38,334 nt of DNA from JBBRGK01 sp036741355 (GTDB lineage Bacteria; Chloroflexota; Dehalococcoidia; CAUJGQ01): NCBI GenBank assembly GCA_036741355.1, contig DAINSK010000033.1:1-38334 (forward strand). The letters run 5' to 3'. The notes below the pieces were generated by a model, which did no database searches, was not told where the DNA came from, and worked only from the letters and a program-made list of their open reading frames with translations. The position numbers and the translations under genes were made by a program. This document shows, piece by piece, positions 7,436-16,642 of this stretch; the first letter of the stretch is position 1, and every line of letters starts with the position of its first letter.

Positions 7436-8187
7436 CTACGACTCCCACGTCCACGTACGCGTGGCGATCGCCGTGGCGATGGCCGCCCAAACGGTCAGGC
7501 CCAGCAGGTCGGTCCACAGGGCAGACGAAAAGCCCTGTCCGCGGAAGCCGACCCGTTGCAGTGCGTCCACCAAGTAGGTCATCGGTAGGCCGCGGGTGAC
7601 CCAGGCAACCGCATCGTTCAAGCCCGCGCGCGGCACGAACAAGCCAGAAAAGAGCAGCAAGGGTATGAAGATCAGGAACATCATCGGCCCCGCCTGGTCC
7701 TCGTTCTTCGCCAGCCCGACGACGATCATACCGATCGCGATGAACGCCGGTGCGCTGAACACCGACAGTGCGATGAGCCCCAGACCACTGCCGCTTGGGT
7801 GGGCCTGGAAGATGTACCGGCCGGCAAGGTACGTCATCACCGCCGACAGCACCACCACGACCACACGGCTGGCCGCGATGCCGTTGATGAATGCCATGGG
7901 ACCGGCCGGAGACGCTTTTATACGCCGCAGCACGCCGCGCTCTTTGTACCTGACTATGCCGAAGACGACGCTTTGCATGCCGACGCTCGTCGCGGTGAGC
8001 GCAATCATGCCCGGAAGCAAGAGGTCGATGTAGTTGTGCTGGCGACCGCCCGGACCGACGACGTGAATGTTGAACAGGTTGAGCACGAGCATGATCAGCA
8101 GCGGCATTACGATCGTAAAGGTCAGTGCCTGTGGATCGCGGTAGAACGCCTTGATCTGGTTGTCCAGTGTCGCCATGAACACACGCA

Positions 8188-8188
<1 letters not shown>
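7436..8188 (-). CDS. ABC-2 type transporter permease
   Basis: A 250-residue membrane protein with six predicted helices, typical of the short ABC-2 permeases (DrrB/NodJ type). The N-terminal FYRDPQALTFTIVMPLLIM (about 15-33), the RYKERGVLRRIKASP cytoplasmic loop (about 79-93) and the PLLLFSGLFVPRAG helix (about 195-208) are family hallmarks. It shares one base with the ATPase gene upstream, so the two are translated together as an exporter. Such pairs move drugs, lipids or polysaccharides outward; substrate is unknown. About 220 bases without a gene separate its end from the hisI start. Confidence 0.9.
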
Positions 8189-9024
<836 letters not shown>

Positions 9025-9185
9025 CTCGCGAATCGGACCGATCTAGTGAATCCGGAGTTCCGGCGCTCGGTCAACTTCCGGCATCGATTTACCGCTCTAG
9101 CCCAATCGATTAAAGAGGCGTCGACCAACCCCGCGTGACCGCCCGGCGGGCTACAATCGACACAGCACACCTGCGCGAGAGATGC

Positions 9186-10472
9186 ATGCCCCTCGAAACG
9201 GTCGCGGTGCAAACTGCCGAAAAGCCGATCGACGCCACGCTCGAGCTGCCGGGCTCCAAGAGCTACAGCAACCGGGCGTTGCTGGTCGCCGCCCTCGCCG
9301 AAGGACGTTCCGAGATCGCGCGCGCCCTGTTCTCCGACGACACGCACTACATGCACGCGGCGCTTTCCGCGCTCGGCATTTCCGTGGAGGCGGATGAATC
9401 TGCGCAGCGCTTCCTGGTGACAGGCGCCGGGGGACGGATTCCCGCGGGCGGTGCCGAGCTTTACACCGGGAACGCAGGCACCGCGGCGCGCTTCCTGACC
9501 GCGGCCGTAGCCCTGGGACACGGAACCTTCGTCGTCGATGGTTCGGAGCGGATGCGACAGCGCCCGATCCAACCCCTGCTCGACGGCCTGCAACAGCTCG
9601 GCGTCGATGCCCGCGCCCGCTTTGAGAACGGCTGTCCGCCGGTGGTGGTCCACGCCCGGGGCATTCCAGGCGGTCGCGCGAGGGTGCGCGGCGATATTTC
9701 CAGCCAGTACCTGAGCGCCCTGATGCTGGCCGGTCCTTACGCCGAGCGTGGCATCGAGATCGACGTGGAAGGCGAGTTGGTTTCTGCGCCCTACATCGAC
9801 ATCACGCTGGACGTCATGGCTGCGTTTGGCGTTCGAACCGAACGGCACGGCGTGCAACGGTTCATCGTACCCGGGGGTCAGCGCTACCAGGGCCGCGAAT
9901 ATTCGATCGAACCCGACGCGTCCAGCGCGTCGTATTTTTTTGCGGCCGCGGCGGTCACGGGCGGACGGGTGCGGGTGTCGCATCTTGGCGCTGCCTCGGC
10001 ACAGGGGGACCTGCGCTTCGTGGATGTGCTCGAGCGGATGGGTTGCACGGTCGTTCGCGAAGCCGGCGCCACGGAGGTGCGCGGTCCGTCGCAACTGCGC
10101 GCCGTGGATGCGGACTTCACGCGCATGGGAGACGTGGCGACGACGCTGGCCGCGATCGCTCCCTTCGCGGATGGACCCGTCACCGTGCGCGGCATCGCCC
10201 AGACCCACCACGAGGAGAGCGACCGACCGGTCGCCGCCGCAACCGAGCTGCGCCGCATTGGTATTGCTGTCGACGAAACGTGGGACAGCCTCACGATCCA
10301 TCCAGGGTTTCCACAACCGGCGGTGATTCACACCTACGACGACCATCGAATCGCCATGAGTTTCGCCGTCACCGGTCTCAAAGCGCCGGGCGTCGTGATC
10401 GCGAATCCGGGCTGCGTCGCCAAGACCTTTCCCAGTTTCTTTGACTTGCTGGCAGAGATTACCGGCCGATAA
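9186..10472 (+). CDS. aroA: 3-phosphoshikimate 1-carboxyvinyltransferase (EPSP synthase)
   Basis: A 428-residue EPSP synthase, sixth step of the shikimate pathway, joining shikimate-3-phosphate and phosphoenolpyruvate. Motifs: LPGSKSYSNR (21-30), GNAGTAARF (95-103), RQRPIQPLLDGLQQLG, RGDISSQYLSALMLAG, EPDASSASYFFAAAA, TYDDHRIAMSFAV and CVAKTFPSF. The ATG at 9186 is chosen because the homologous region begins right after it; an upstream GTG at 9135 would add 17 unlike residues. The position equal to E. coli Pro101 (GTAMRP) is phenylalanine (GTAARF, Phe103). The gene stands alone, convergent with the LysM gene (18 bases between stop codons). Confidence 0.95.
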   Translation: MPLETVAVQTAEKPIDATLELPGSKSYSNRALLVAALAEGRSEIARALFSDDTHYMHAALSALGISVEADESAQRFLVTGAGGRIPAGGAELYTGNAGTAARFLTAAVALGHGTFVVDGSERMRQRPIQPLLDGLQQLGVDARARFENGCPPVVVHARGIPGGRARVRGDISSQYLSALMLAGPYAERGIEIDVEGELVSAPYIDITLDVMAAFGVRTERHGVQRFIVPGGQRYQGREYSIEPDASSASYFFAAAAVTGGRVRVSHLGAASAQGDLRFVDVLERMGCTVVREAGATEVRGPSQLRAVDADFTRMGDVATTLAAIAPFADGPVTVRGIAQTHHEESDRPVAAATELRRIGIAVDETWDSLTIHPGFPQPAVIHTYDDHRIAMSFAVTGLKAPGVVIANPGCVAKTFPSFFDLLAEITGR

Positions 10473-10490
10473 AAGCTCCGGCCCGCCCGT

Positions 10491-11354
10491 TCAACGCGTA
10501 CTCGGAACTACAACCGCCACGGGTATGAAGAGCTTCTGGTCGATCAGAAGTAGCGCGAACGGCGACAGATCGTTGGCTGCTGCGAGGTCGTAGATGGAGA
10601 CGCCGAAGCGCTCTGCAAGCAGCGTCAGGCTGTCGCCCGGCTGAACCGTGTACGAACGTCGGACCGCGGCAGTCGCGGTGCCGGGCCGTGTTCGCGCGGT
10701 CGTGGAGGCGGCCGTCATCGCGGCTGAGGCTCCGCTCATCGCGTGTTCCAGCAGCGAATCCCGCCGTGGAACGGGTGGCACCGTGACCGCGGGCTCGGGT
10801 TGGCCGGCCGGAGCAACGTCGACAACCGCGGAAGTATCCGTTTTCGCTGCATTCGGCGCCACACGCGGAACAGTTACGGCCTGCGCCTTCTGTGCGGATG
10901 GGCGATTGAAGCCGAGCGGGCTGATTCCCACGACCACGATCGCGATCAACACCGCCACGGCGGCGGCAACGATCGTTCGCTTCGCCCTCCACGAGCGTTC
11001 CCAGGGAGAATGCCAACCCCCTCCCTGCTTCTCGATACCCCGCCGATCGCTTCCCTGCCACGCCGAGCAAAGCCGGTAGCGACTCGTAAGACAAAATTCC
11101 TGCTGGTGCTCAGCCGTGATCTGAACCGGCTGTTTCTTCCCGGTATTGCCGCTGCAACGATGTGCGGACGAAGGCACGAGAAAGCGCGTGGCGAGGTCGC
11201 CGTGCATGCCCAATGCCGGACATGCAATGCCCGAAGACCAGAGCTTCAACTCGACGGCCGCGACGTTCGCCGCCGGCTCGAAACCGTCGAGCGTCTCCGG
11301 CTCTTCCGTCCCACCAACCGTCACGTCACGGGATACTTTCATTGCCCTGCTCAC
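10491..11354 (-). CDS. membrane-anchored LysM domain protein with N-terminal four-cysteine domain
   Basis: About 287 residues (an in-frame ATG at 11342 is an alternative start). Order: a cytosolic four-cysteine segment with CPALG (Cys45), AHRC (Cys67), EFCL (Cys88) and RLC (Cys96), probably a metal-binding fold; one transmembrane helix at about 127-145; a Pro/Ala/Thr-rich outer linker; and one LysM repeat at 235-278 (YTVQPGDSLTLLAERFGV) for binding glycan or peptidoglycan. I know this cysteine arrangement joined to LysM mainly from Chloroflexota, so it is the best taxonomic marker here. Function is likely envelope-related, but unproven. A candidate extended -10 box lies at 11430-11438. Confidence 0.8.
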   Translation of the reverse strand: MSRAMKVSRDVTVGGTEEPETLDGFEPAANVAAVELKLWSSGIACPALGMHGDLATRFLVPSSAHRCSGNTGKKQPVQITAEHQQEFCLTSRYRLCSAWQGSDRRGIEKQGGGWHSPWERSWRAKRTIVAAAVAVLIAIVVVGISPLGFNRPSAQKAQAVTVPRVAPNAAKTDTSAVVDVAPAGQPEPAVTVPPVPRRDSLLEHAMSGASAAMTAASTTARTRPGTATAAVRRSYTVQPGDSLTLLAERFGVSIYDLAAANDLSPFALLLIDQKLFIPVAVVVPSTR

Positions 11355-11429
11355 GAGCCTGATCGGCCGTCGACCACTCGGCGCCGGTCAACGACAGCCG
11401 CACGAATTGTCTGATTTCACGATTGTAAT

Positions 11430-11438
11430 ACTATAACA
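11430..11438 (-). promoter_or_regulatory. candidate extended -10 promoter for the LysM gene
   Basis: On the minus strand TGTTATAGT matches the extended -10 pattern TGnTATAAT with one mismatch, about 75 bases upstream of the LysM start, in a short A/T-rich patch. No good -35 box is visible, which extended -10 promoters can tolerate. Confidence 0.35.
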
Positions 11439-11505
11439 GACGCGCGCACCCGGTGTACGCAGGACGGGATCGGGGTTTTAGCGCTGATCATAAGCGGAGC
11501 GTACC

Positions 11506-11722
11506 ATGCGCCGGCCGCAGGGCGGCAGCCTGATGCTCCTCGATAACGCTGGCAAACCGCGTGCTTTCATGGCGGCCAGGGGCCAAAATGGGCGTGATTG
11601 ACAACGACGGCCAGATGCGCGTCGCCCTCGGCGTGCTTTCAGCCCGGGCGTATGGGCTCATCGTGCGTGATGCGGACGGAACCATCCTTGGCACCGTCCC
11701 TGCGTGCACTACCGAGCCCTAA
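11506..11722 (+). pseudogene. frameshifted remnant of a small beta-repeat protein
   Basis: Two overlapping short frames together read like one small protein. Frame one, from the ATG at 11506, contains GGSLMLLDNAGKPRAFMAA and stops at 11601. Frame two, from the ATG at 11588, reads MGVIDNDGQMRVALGVLSAR, then AYGLIVRDADGTILGTVP, and stops at 11722. The repeated pattern (hydrophobic-hydrophobic-D-x-x-G-x-hydrophobic-R-hydrophobic-x-hydrophobic) occurs three times, twice as ...DNxGxxR and once as RDADGT, and would form short beta strands. I recognise it as like hypothetical proteins with tandem D-x-x-G-x-x-R units, no function known. The change of frame at about 11588-11600 suggests a one-base indel, a sequencing error or two tiny genes. 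Confidence 0.45.
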
Positions 11723-12126
11723 CTCCAACCAGACTGCACCGCACAGGCACGACGTTTGGGACACGTTCTTGGCCGTCCGGAAACCCAGCGTTTACTTTAC
11801 AGCGCTTTTGTGCGGTGAATCGTTGGTGCAGTAGGCCGCGAATGGCTGTTATCGGAACGAAGGGCGGGGCACCAAGTTGTAAGTGGTCCCGATCGTGCGA
11901 ATAGCCAGCCGGTCCGCGTCCACGGACGGCGCATTCAGATTCACTTTCATTTGCATAACGAATCGAAGCCAAATAGGATGGCACCGATGCCCCGCCGCGC
12001 CACTGGTAGAATCCGGCCCACCACGTAACGCTGCGCCGCCACAGCACCGGTGCCTCGCATGCTCGACTCGCCGCTGCCGGAGCAGGAAGGACGGCGCTTG
12101 GCGCTCCGCTTCCAGAGACGTCAGGC
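11723..12126. other. 404-bp stretch without a convincing gene, upstream of the catabolic island
   Basis: No known RNA or family-like reading is seen on either strand. One 35-codon frame on the minus strand (11956 to 11849, starting MQMKVNLNAP) is the most protein-like short reading, but it has no recognised relative. A possible sigma-70 promoter for the downstream CoA-transferase gene is listed separately. Confidence 0.5.
11951..11979 (+). promoter_or_regulatory. weak sigma-70-like promoter candidate before the first CoA-transferase gene
   Basis: TTGCAT at 11951-11956 and TAGGAT at 11974-11979 are separated by exactly 17 bases, in a locally A/T-rich patch 148 bases upstream of the first gene of the island. 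Match to consensus is only 3/6 and 4/6, so it is a candidate only. Confidence 0.25.
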
Positions 12127-13371
12127 ATGGGAGGCATGGTCTTGTTAGCGGAGATGTCGGAGGGGGCCCTGAGCGACGTGCGGATCCTCGATCTCACGAC
12201 GCAGCTAGGAGCCTACTGCACGAAGCTGCTGGCCGACCTGGGTGCCGATGTTGTGCGCGTTGAGCCGCCCGCCGGTGACCGGAGCCGCGCCGTGGGACCG
12301 TTTGTCGGCGACCAACCGCATCCAGACCGGAGTATCCCTTTCCTCTTCCTCAACAGCAACAAGCGATCGGTCACACTCGACCTCGAGACCGCCGATGGTC
12401 AGCGGCTCTTTCGCCGGCTGGCGACGCAAGCCGACATCGTGGTCGAATCATTTGCGCCCGGCTACCTGGAGGGCCTCGGACTCGGCTACGAGGAGCTCGC
12501 CAAGGTTAATCCGGCGATCGTCGTTACCTCGATCACGCCGTTCGGCGGCACCGGGCCGTATCGCGAGTTCGCGGCGACAGACCTCATCGGCGTGGCGATG
12601 GGTGGCCTGCTGCGCCTTTGCGGTTTCACCGGCAGGGCACCCGACCGGCCCGGCGGTGACCAGGCATATGTCCTTGCCGGCCTGCATGGGTGCAGCGGCA
12701 CGTTGGTGGCGCTGTATCATCGGGACCGCACCGGCGAAGGTCAGCATGTGGATGTCTCGATGCAGCAGGCGGTGTTTTTGTCGACCGGCTATATCGTGCA
12801 TTGGGCAGAGGTGCGCGCCATCGACCTGGGCCGGGGCGGACATCACTACAACGATCTGCCGGGTGCCTCGCGGATGGTCTACCCCTGCAAGGACGGCTGG
12901 GTCGTCGGCGGCCTGGGCCTGCGCGAGCGCGAGTTCAGGCACGGCGTGGAGTGGATGGAGTCCTGGCAGTATCAGACCGATCTTAGCGGCGAGGCGTGGC
13001 AAGACGCCGAGTATCGCCGGGCACACTGGGGACACGCGGAGGAGACCTGGGCGGAGTTCTTGCAGCAGTACACCAAGGAAGCGCTGTACGTCGAAGCACA
13101 GGCGCGGCGCCTGACGCTGATGCCGCTGTATACCGCGGCAGAGATCGAGCACGACCCGCAACTGGTGGCGCGGGGGTTCTTCCAGCAGGTCGACCATCCA
13201 CGCCTTGGGCGGCTGGTCTACCCTGGGCCCGCCTTTCGGCCATCGCTCACGCCGCTGCGTCCGCCCTCCGCGGCTCCGGAGGCGGGAGCAGACAATGCGG
13301 CGCTGTTCGAGGGCGAGCTGGGTCTCTCGCGCGCCTATATGCGGGCGCTGCGCCGCGCAGGCGTGGTGTGA
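12127..13371 (+). CDS. CaiB/BaiF family (family III) CoA-transferase, first of four
   Basis: A 414-residue protein of usual family III size. The N-terminus VRILDLTTQLGAYCTKLLADLGADVVRVEPP, the segment NSNKRSVTLDLETADG (about 77-92), IVVESFAPGYLEGLGLGYEEL and GTGPY match the family. The catalytic aspartate, which forms an acyl anhydride and then an aspartyl-CoA thioester, is probably the Asp in GGDQAYVLAGLH (about residue 178), before the conserved TGEGQHVDVS. Family III enzymes move CoA between two organic acids. Starts at 12127, 12136 and 12154 are all possible; none has a clear ribosome site. It opens the island and lies 57 bases before the second CoA-transferase. Donor and acceptor acids are unknown. 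Confidence 0.88.
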   Translation: MGGMVLLAEMSEGALSDVRILDLTTQLGAYCTKLLADLGADVVRVEPPAGDRSRAVGPFVGDQPHPDRSIPFLFLNSNKRSVTLDLETADGQRLFRRLATQADIVVESFAPGYLEGLGLGYEELAKVNPAIVVTSITPFGGTGPYREFAATDLIGVAMGGLLRLCGFTGRAPDRPGGDQAYVLAGLHGCSGTLVALYHRDRTGEGQHVDVSMQQAVFLSTGYIVHWAEVRAIDLGRGGHHYNDLPGASRMVYPCKDGWVVGGLGLREREFRHGVEWMESWQYQTDLSGEAWQDAEYRRAHWGHAEETWAEFLQQYTKEALYVEAQARRLTLMPLYTAAEIEHDPQLVARGFFQQVDHPRLGRLVYPGPAFRPSLTPLRPPSAAPEAGADNAALFEGELGLSRAYMRALRRAGVV

Positions 13372-13428
13372 CGAGACCGAAAGCGCTCAGCCCGGGATAG
13401 CCGAGGTGCCGCGCTGAGGGAGTAGAGT

Positions 13429-14703
13429 GTGAGCGTTTTACCGCTCGCGGGTGTGCGGATCGTCGAATTTACGCTCGCGCTGGCCGGGTCCCACGCCGTG
13501 CGCTTCTGGGGCAACTACGGCGCAGAGGTGATCAAAGTCGAGTCGCGCACGTACGTGGACTTCATGCGCAATGAGGAGCCGCGCGTTCCCGGCATCGCTG
13601 GTCCCAACGTCAGCCAACGCTGGAACACCGCCAACGGTGACAAGCTCGGCGTGACGCTCAATATGAATCACGCCCGCGCACACGACCTGGCGCTGCGTTT
13701 GGTCGCGACTGCAGATGTTGTGCTGGATAACCTTGTTACCGGCACCATGCAGCGCTGGGGGCTTTCCTATGACGATCTGCGCGGAGCCCGCGAGGACGTC
13801 ATCGTGCTGAGCATGCCGGTGATGGGCCAGTACGGTCCGCGCCGCGCCTATCGCGGTTTCGGCCCGGGCATCCAGGGGATCGCCGGTCTGAACTCGATCA
13901 CCGGCGATCCGGACTATCCGCCCGCCATGTGGGCCGTGCCATACCCGGACTTCTCCTCGAATCCGTACCACGCCGCCGCGGCGATGCTGGCCGCGCTTCA
14001 TTACCGCAATCGCACCGGCAAGGGACAGTTCATAGACCTGTCGCAGTACGAAGCAACGCTGGGTCTGATCGGTCCTGCGCTCATGGAGTGGACCGTCAAT
14101 CGCCGCCTGCCGCAGCAGCTTGGCAACCGCTTACCCGGCATGGCGCCTCACGGCGTCTACCGCTGCCGCGTCGAAGACCGGCAACCAACAGGCGCTAACA
14201 CCGAATCGCAGACCGGCGCGCGACGGGAGGACCGTTGGGTGGCGATCGCCGTGCAGAACGACGCGGAGTGGCAGGCCCTACGCGAGGCGATGGGCGATCC
14301 CGCCTGGGCGGCGGACGAGCGCTTTGGCACGCTGCTGGGGCGCATGCAACACGAGGATGCGCTGGACGAACAGCTCGAGGCATGGACGGTTGAACGCAGT
14401 GCCGAGGAAGTGATGCTGTTGCTGCAGCGGCGCGGTATCGCGGCGGGCGTGGTGCAGAGCATGGAGGACATCCTGTCGCGCGATCCACAGATGCGGGCCC
14501 GCGGCGCCCTGCAGCCGATCGAGCACCCGCAGGCCGGAGTTCGACAGTACCCCGCGCCGGCCTTTCAGCTCTCGCGGACGCCGCACACGCTGCGCCGGCC
14601 GGCGCCGATGCTCGGGGAGCATACTGCCGCGGTATTTGGCGACCTGCTCGGTCTGTCCGAATGTGAGTTCAAGGCGCTGGAGGAAGAGGGAAGCTTCGAA
14701 TAG
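13429..14703 (+). CDS. CaiB/BaiF family (family III) CoA-transferase, second of four
   Basis: A 424-residue protein starting with GTG at 13429 after a GAGGGAG ribosome site. Family features: LAGVRIVEFTLALAGSHAVR at the start, GAEVIKVESRTYVDFMR, ADVVLDNLVTGTMQRWGLSYDDL, and the probable nucleophile Asp in PYPDFSSNPYHAAAAML (about residue 169), followed by RTGKGQFIDLSQYEA. It differs clearly from the first copy (fewer shared residues outside motifs), so the two are not a recent tandem duplication. Two such proteins side by side could act as a heterodimer, or on different acids. Next downstream is the enoyl-CoA hydratase-like gene after 67 bases. Confidence 0.88.
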   Translation: MSVLPLAGVRIVEFTLALAGSHAVRFWGNYGAEVIKVESRTYVDFMRNEEPRVPGIAGPNVSQRWNTANGDKLGVTLNMNHARAHDLALRLVATADVVLDNLVTGTMQRWGLSYDDLRGAREDVIVLSMPVMGQYGPRRAYRGFGPGIQGIAGLNSITGDPDYPPAMWAVPYPDFSSNPYHAAAAMLAALHYRNRTGKGQFIDLSQYEATLGLIGPALMEWTVNRRLPQQLGNRLPGMAPHGVYRCRVEDRQPTGANTESQTGARREDRWVAIAVQNDAEWQALREAMGDPAWAADERFGTLLGRMQHEDALDEQLEAWTVERSAEEVMLLLQRRGIAAGVVQSMEDILSRDPQMRARGALQPIEHPQAGVRQYPAPAFQLSRTPHTLRRPAPMLGEHTAAVFGDLLGLSECEFKALEEEGSFE

Positions 14704-14770
14704 CCACAGGAGCTTCCGCAACCCATCCCGATGAGATCGAGACACAGGAAAACATGGCAGGAGAACGCAT

Positions 14771-15532
14771 ATGCCCGGCGACGTCATTTTGTACGAACAG
14801 CAAGGCGATCATATCGTCCTTATCACCATGAACCGGCCGGAGGCAATGAATGCCGTCAATCGCGAGTTCACGCGGCAGATGAACGAGGCGCTCACCAGGT
14901 TCAATAGCGACGACGACGCTTGGGTCGCGATCATCACCGGCGCCGGGCGTGCGTTCTGTGCCGGGCGGGATCTGAAGGAACGGGCGGACGACAACGCCGC
15001 CGGCGTGCGGGCACGTCCGAGCGTCGTCAGCCAGCGGGAGATCTGGAAGCCGCTGATTGCGGCGATTAACGGCTACGCGATCGCGGGAGGGTGGGCTCAG
15101 GCGCAGATGTGCGACCTGCGGATCGCCGCGGATACGGCAATGATGGGCATCGCCGAGTCGCGTTGGAATCTCCTGGCACCATTTGCTCCGGCGCTGATCG
15201 GGCAGATCCCGCTGGCGGCGATCATGGAGATCCTGATGACGGCGCGGCCAATTACAGCTCAGCGAGCCTACGAGATCGGCTTTGTGAACAAGGTGGTGCC
15301 GCTGGAGCAGCTCCTGCCGACGGCGATGGAGTACGCGCGGACGATCTGCCAGAACGCGCCGCTCAGTGTGCGGGCGCATAAGGAGATCATCATGCGGGCG
15401 CTGGGGCAGCCGCCGCAGCAGGCCGCGCCGCTCGTATACCACATCTACGACAAGCTGTTGCAGAGCGAGGACTCGGTCGAAGGACCCCGCGCGTTTGCCG
15501 AAAAGCGCCCGCCAGTTTGGAAGGGACGTTAA
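14771..15532 (+). CDS. enoyl-CoA hydratase/isomerase (crotonase) family protein
   Basis: A 253-residue crotonase-fold protein. The CoA-binding and oxyanion-hole parts are present: TMNRPEAMNAVNREF (19-33), VAIITGAGRAFCAGRDLKE and the loop AAINGYAIAGGWAQAQMCDLRIA. In classical hydratases the loop reads GGGCE; here the catalytic Glu144 position is Ala, while the second acid is kept in GIAESRW (Glu164 equivalent). That makes a simple hydratase less likely and an isomerase, racemase or other crotonase reaction more likely. The protein is soluble and cytoplasmic. It follows the two CoA-transferases and precedes the transporter genes by about 100 bases with a promoter-like box in between. Confidence 0.85.
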   Translation: MPGDVILYEQQGDHIVLITMNRPEAMNAVNREFTRQMNEALTRFNSDDDAWVAIITGAGRAFCAGRDLKERADDNAAGVRARPSVVSQREIWKPLIAAINGYAIAGGWAQAQMCDLRIAADTAMMGIAESRWNLLAPFAPALIGQIPLAAIMEILMTARPITAQRAYEIGFVNKVVPLEQLLPTAMEYARTICQNAPLSVRAHKEIIMRALGQPPQQAAPLVYHIYDKLLQSEDSVEGPRAFAEKRPPVWKGR

Positions 15533-15563
15533 GAGTCAAGCGTCAGCCCGACGATTCTCGGTG

Positions 15564-15569
15564 TATACT
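15564..15569 (+). promoter_or_regulatory. -10-like box upstream of the ABC importer genes
   Basis: TATACT preceded directly by TG lies 67 bases upstream of the first permease start, in the 103-base gap after the crotonase gene. No clear -35 box at 16-18 bases. It suggests that the importer may have its own promoter inside the island. Confidence 0.35.
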
Positions 15570-15635
15570 GCAGGCCAACAATCCGGCCGATGATGCTCGC
15601 CGCGGGCAGGTGCAGCTCGACGAAAGGATTGGCGC

Positions 15636-16589
15636 ATGAGCTCCTACATGTTCCGGCGGGCGCTGCTGATGGTGCCAATGCTGTTCGGCGTCTCGTTGAT
15701 CATCTTCTCGGTGCTGCGCATCGTGAACTCTGACGTCCTCGTCGCGCGGCTGGGCGAATCAACGAACGTTACGGGCGCCCAGATCCACGAGGTGAAGAAG
15801 AGCCTGGGCCTGGATGGACCGATTCCAGTCCAGTACGTGCGCTGGGTCGGCAGGATGCTGCAGGGCGATTTCGGCTTCTCATACTACAGCCGCAAGCCGG
15901 CGCTGCCCGAGCTGACAAAGCGTATTCCGGTGACGATGGAGTTTGCCTTCCTTGCCATCGTCATCGGCGTCGTTATCGGCGTGCCGGGCGGCGTACTGGG
16001 CGCGATCCGGCAGGATGGACCGCTGGACTACGGCACCCGATCGTTCAGCCTGCTCTTCTTGTCGATGCCGAGCTTCTGGTTGGGTATTCTCTTCATCTAT
16101 ATCACCTCCACCTGGATCAGGAGTCTCAGCCCGCCCGCCAGCTTCGCCAAGTTTCAGGACAATCCGATCCTCAACCTGCGCAGTATGTGGGCGCCGGCGC
16201 TGATCCTTGGCATCCAGCTTTCCGCGGTCACGATGCGCATTGCGCGCTCGCAGGCACTCGAAGTGATGCGCCAGGACTATATCCGCACCGCCTGGGCGAA
16301 AGGGCTGCGCGAGCGCTCGGTAATCATGCGCCACGCGCTGAAGAACGCGATGATCCCGGTCATCACGGTCATCGGCGGCCAGATCGGCTTCCTGCTCGGC
16401 GGCGCGGTCGTCCTGGAGACCGTTTTCGCGCTGCCGGGCGTCGGCCGGCTCACGGTGAACTCCGTCACCACCAACGACTACCCACAGGTTCAGCTCAACG
16501 TGATGTTCCTCGCCGTCGTGGCGATCCTGGTCAACTTTGTCGTGGACATCTCCTACGGCTGGTTCGACCCGCGCATCCGGTACAGTTAG
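15636..16589 (+). CDS. oligopeptide/dipeptide-type ABC transporter permease (DppB/OppB family)
   Basis: A 317-residue inner membrane protein with six helices and the DppB fold. It starts YMFRRALLMVPMLFGVSLIIF (first helix) with the family loop GLDGPIPVQYVRWVGRMLQGDFG (about 54-76). The EAA loop that docks the ATPase reads EVMRQDYIRTAWAKGLRE, followed by HALKNAMIPVITVIG. The ATG at 15636 has AAAGGA 8 bases upstream. It pairs with the DppC-like permease and the lipoprotein encoded next. No DppD/DppF ATPase genes lie in the window, so the ATPases must come from elsewhere in the genome. In this context it probably imports an organic acid or amide-like compound for the island. Confidence 0.92.
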   Translation: MSSYMFRRALLMVPMLFGVSLIIFSVLRIVNSDVLVARLGESTNVTGAQIHEVKKSLGLDGPIPVQYVRWVGRMLQGDFGFSYYSRKPALPELTKRIPVTMEFAFLAIVIGVVIGVPGGVLGAIRQDGPLDYGTRSFSLLFLSMPSFWLGILFIYITSTWIRSLSPPASFAKFQDNPILNLRSMWAPALILGIQLSAVTMRIARSQALEVMRQDYIRTAWAKGLRERSVIMRHALKNAMIPVITVIGGQIGFLLGGAVVLETVFALPGVGRLTVNSVTTNDYPQVQLNVMFLAVVAILVNFVVDISYGWFDPRIRYS

Positions 16590-16642
16590 CGGCTTGAGTT
16601 GCCGTTAGCGCCGGCAGCGCCGCCGTCCTGGAGGAGCAGATC

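Noticed and set aside
11709..12197. Long minus-strand open frame of 162 codons upstream of the catabolic island
   Set aside because: Its composition is like random translated GC-rich DNA, it overlaps the start of the CoA-transferase gene, has no ribosome site and no family features.
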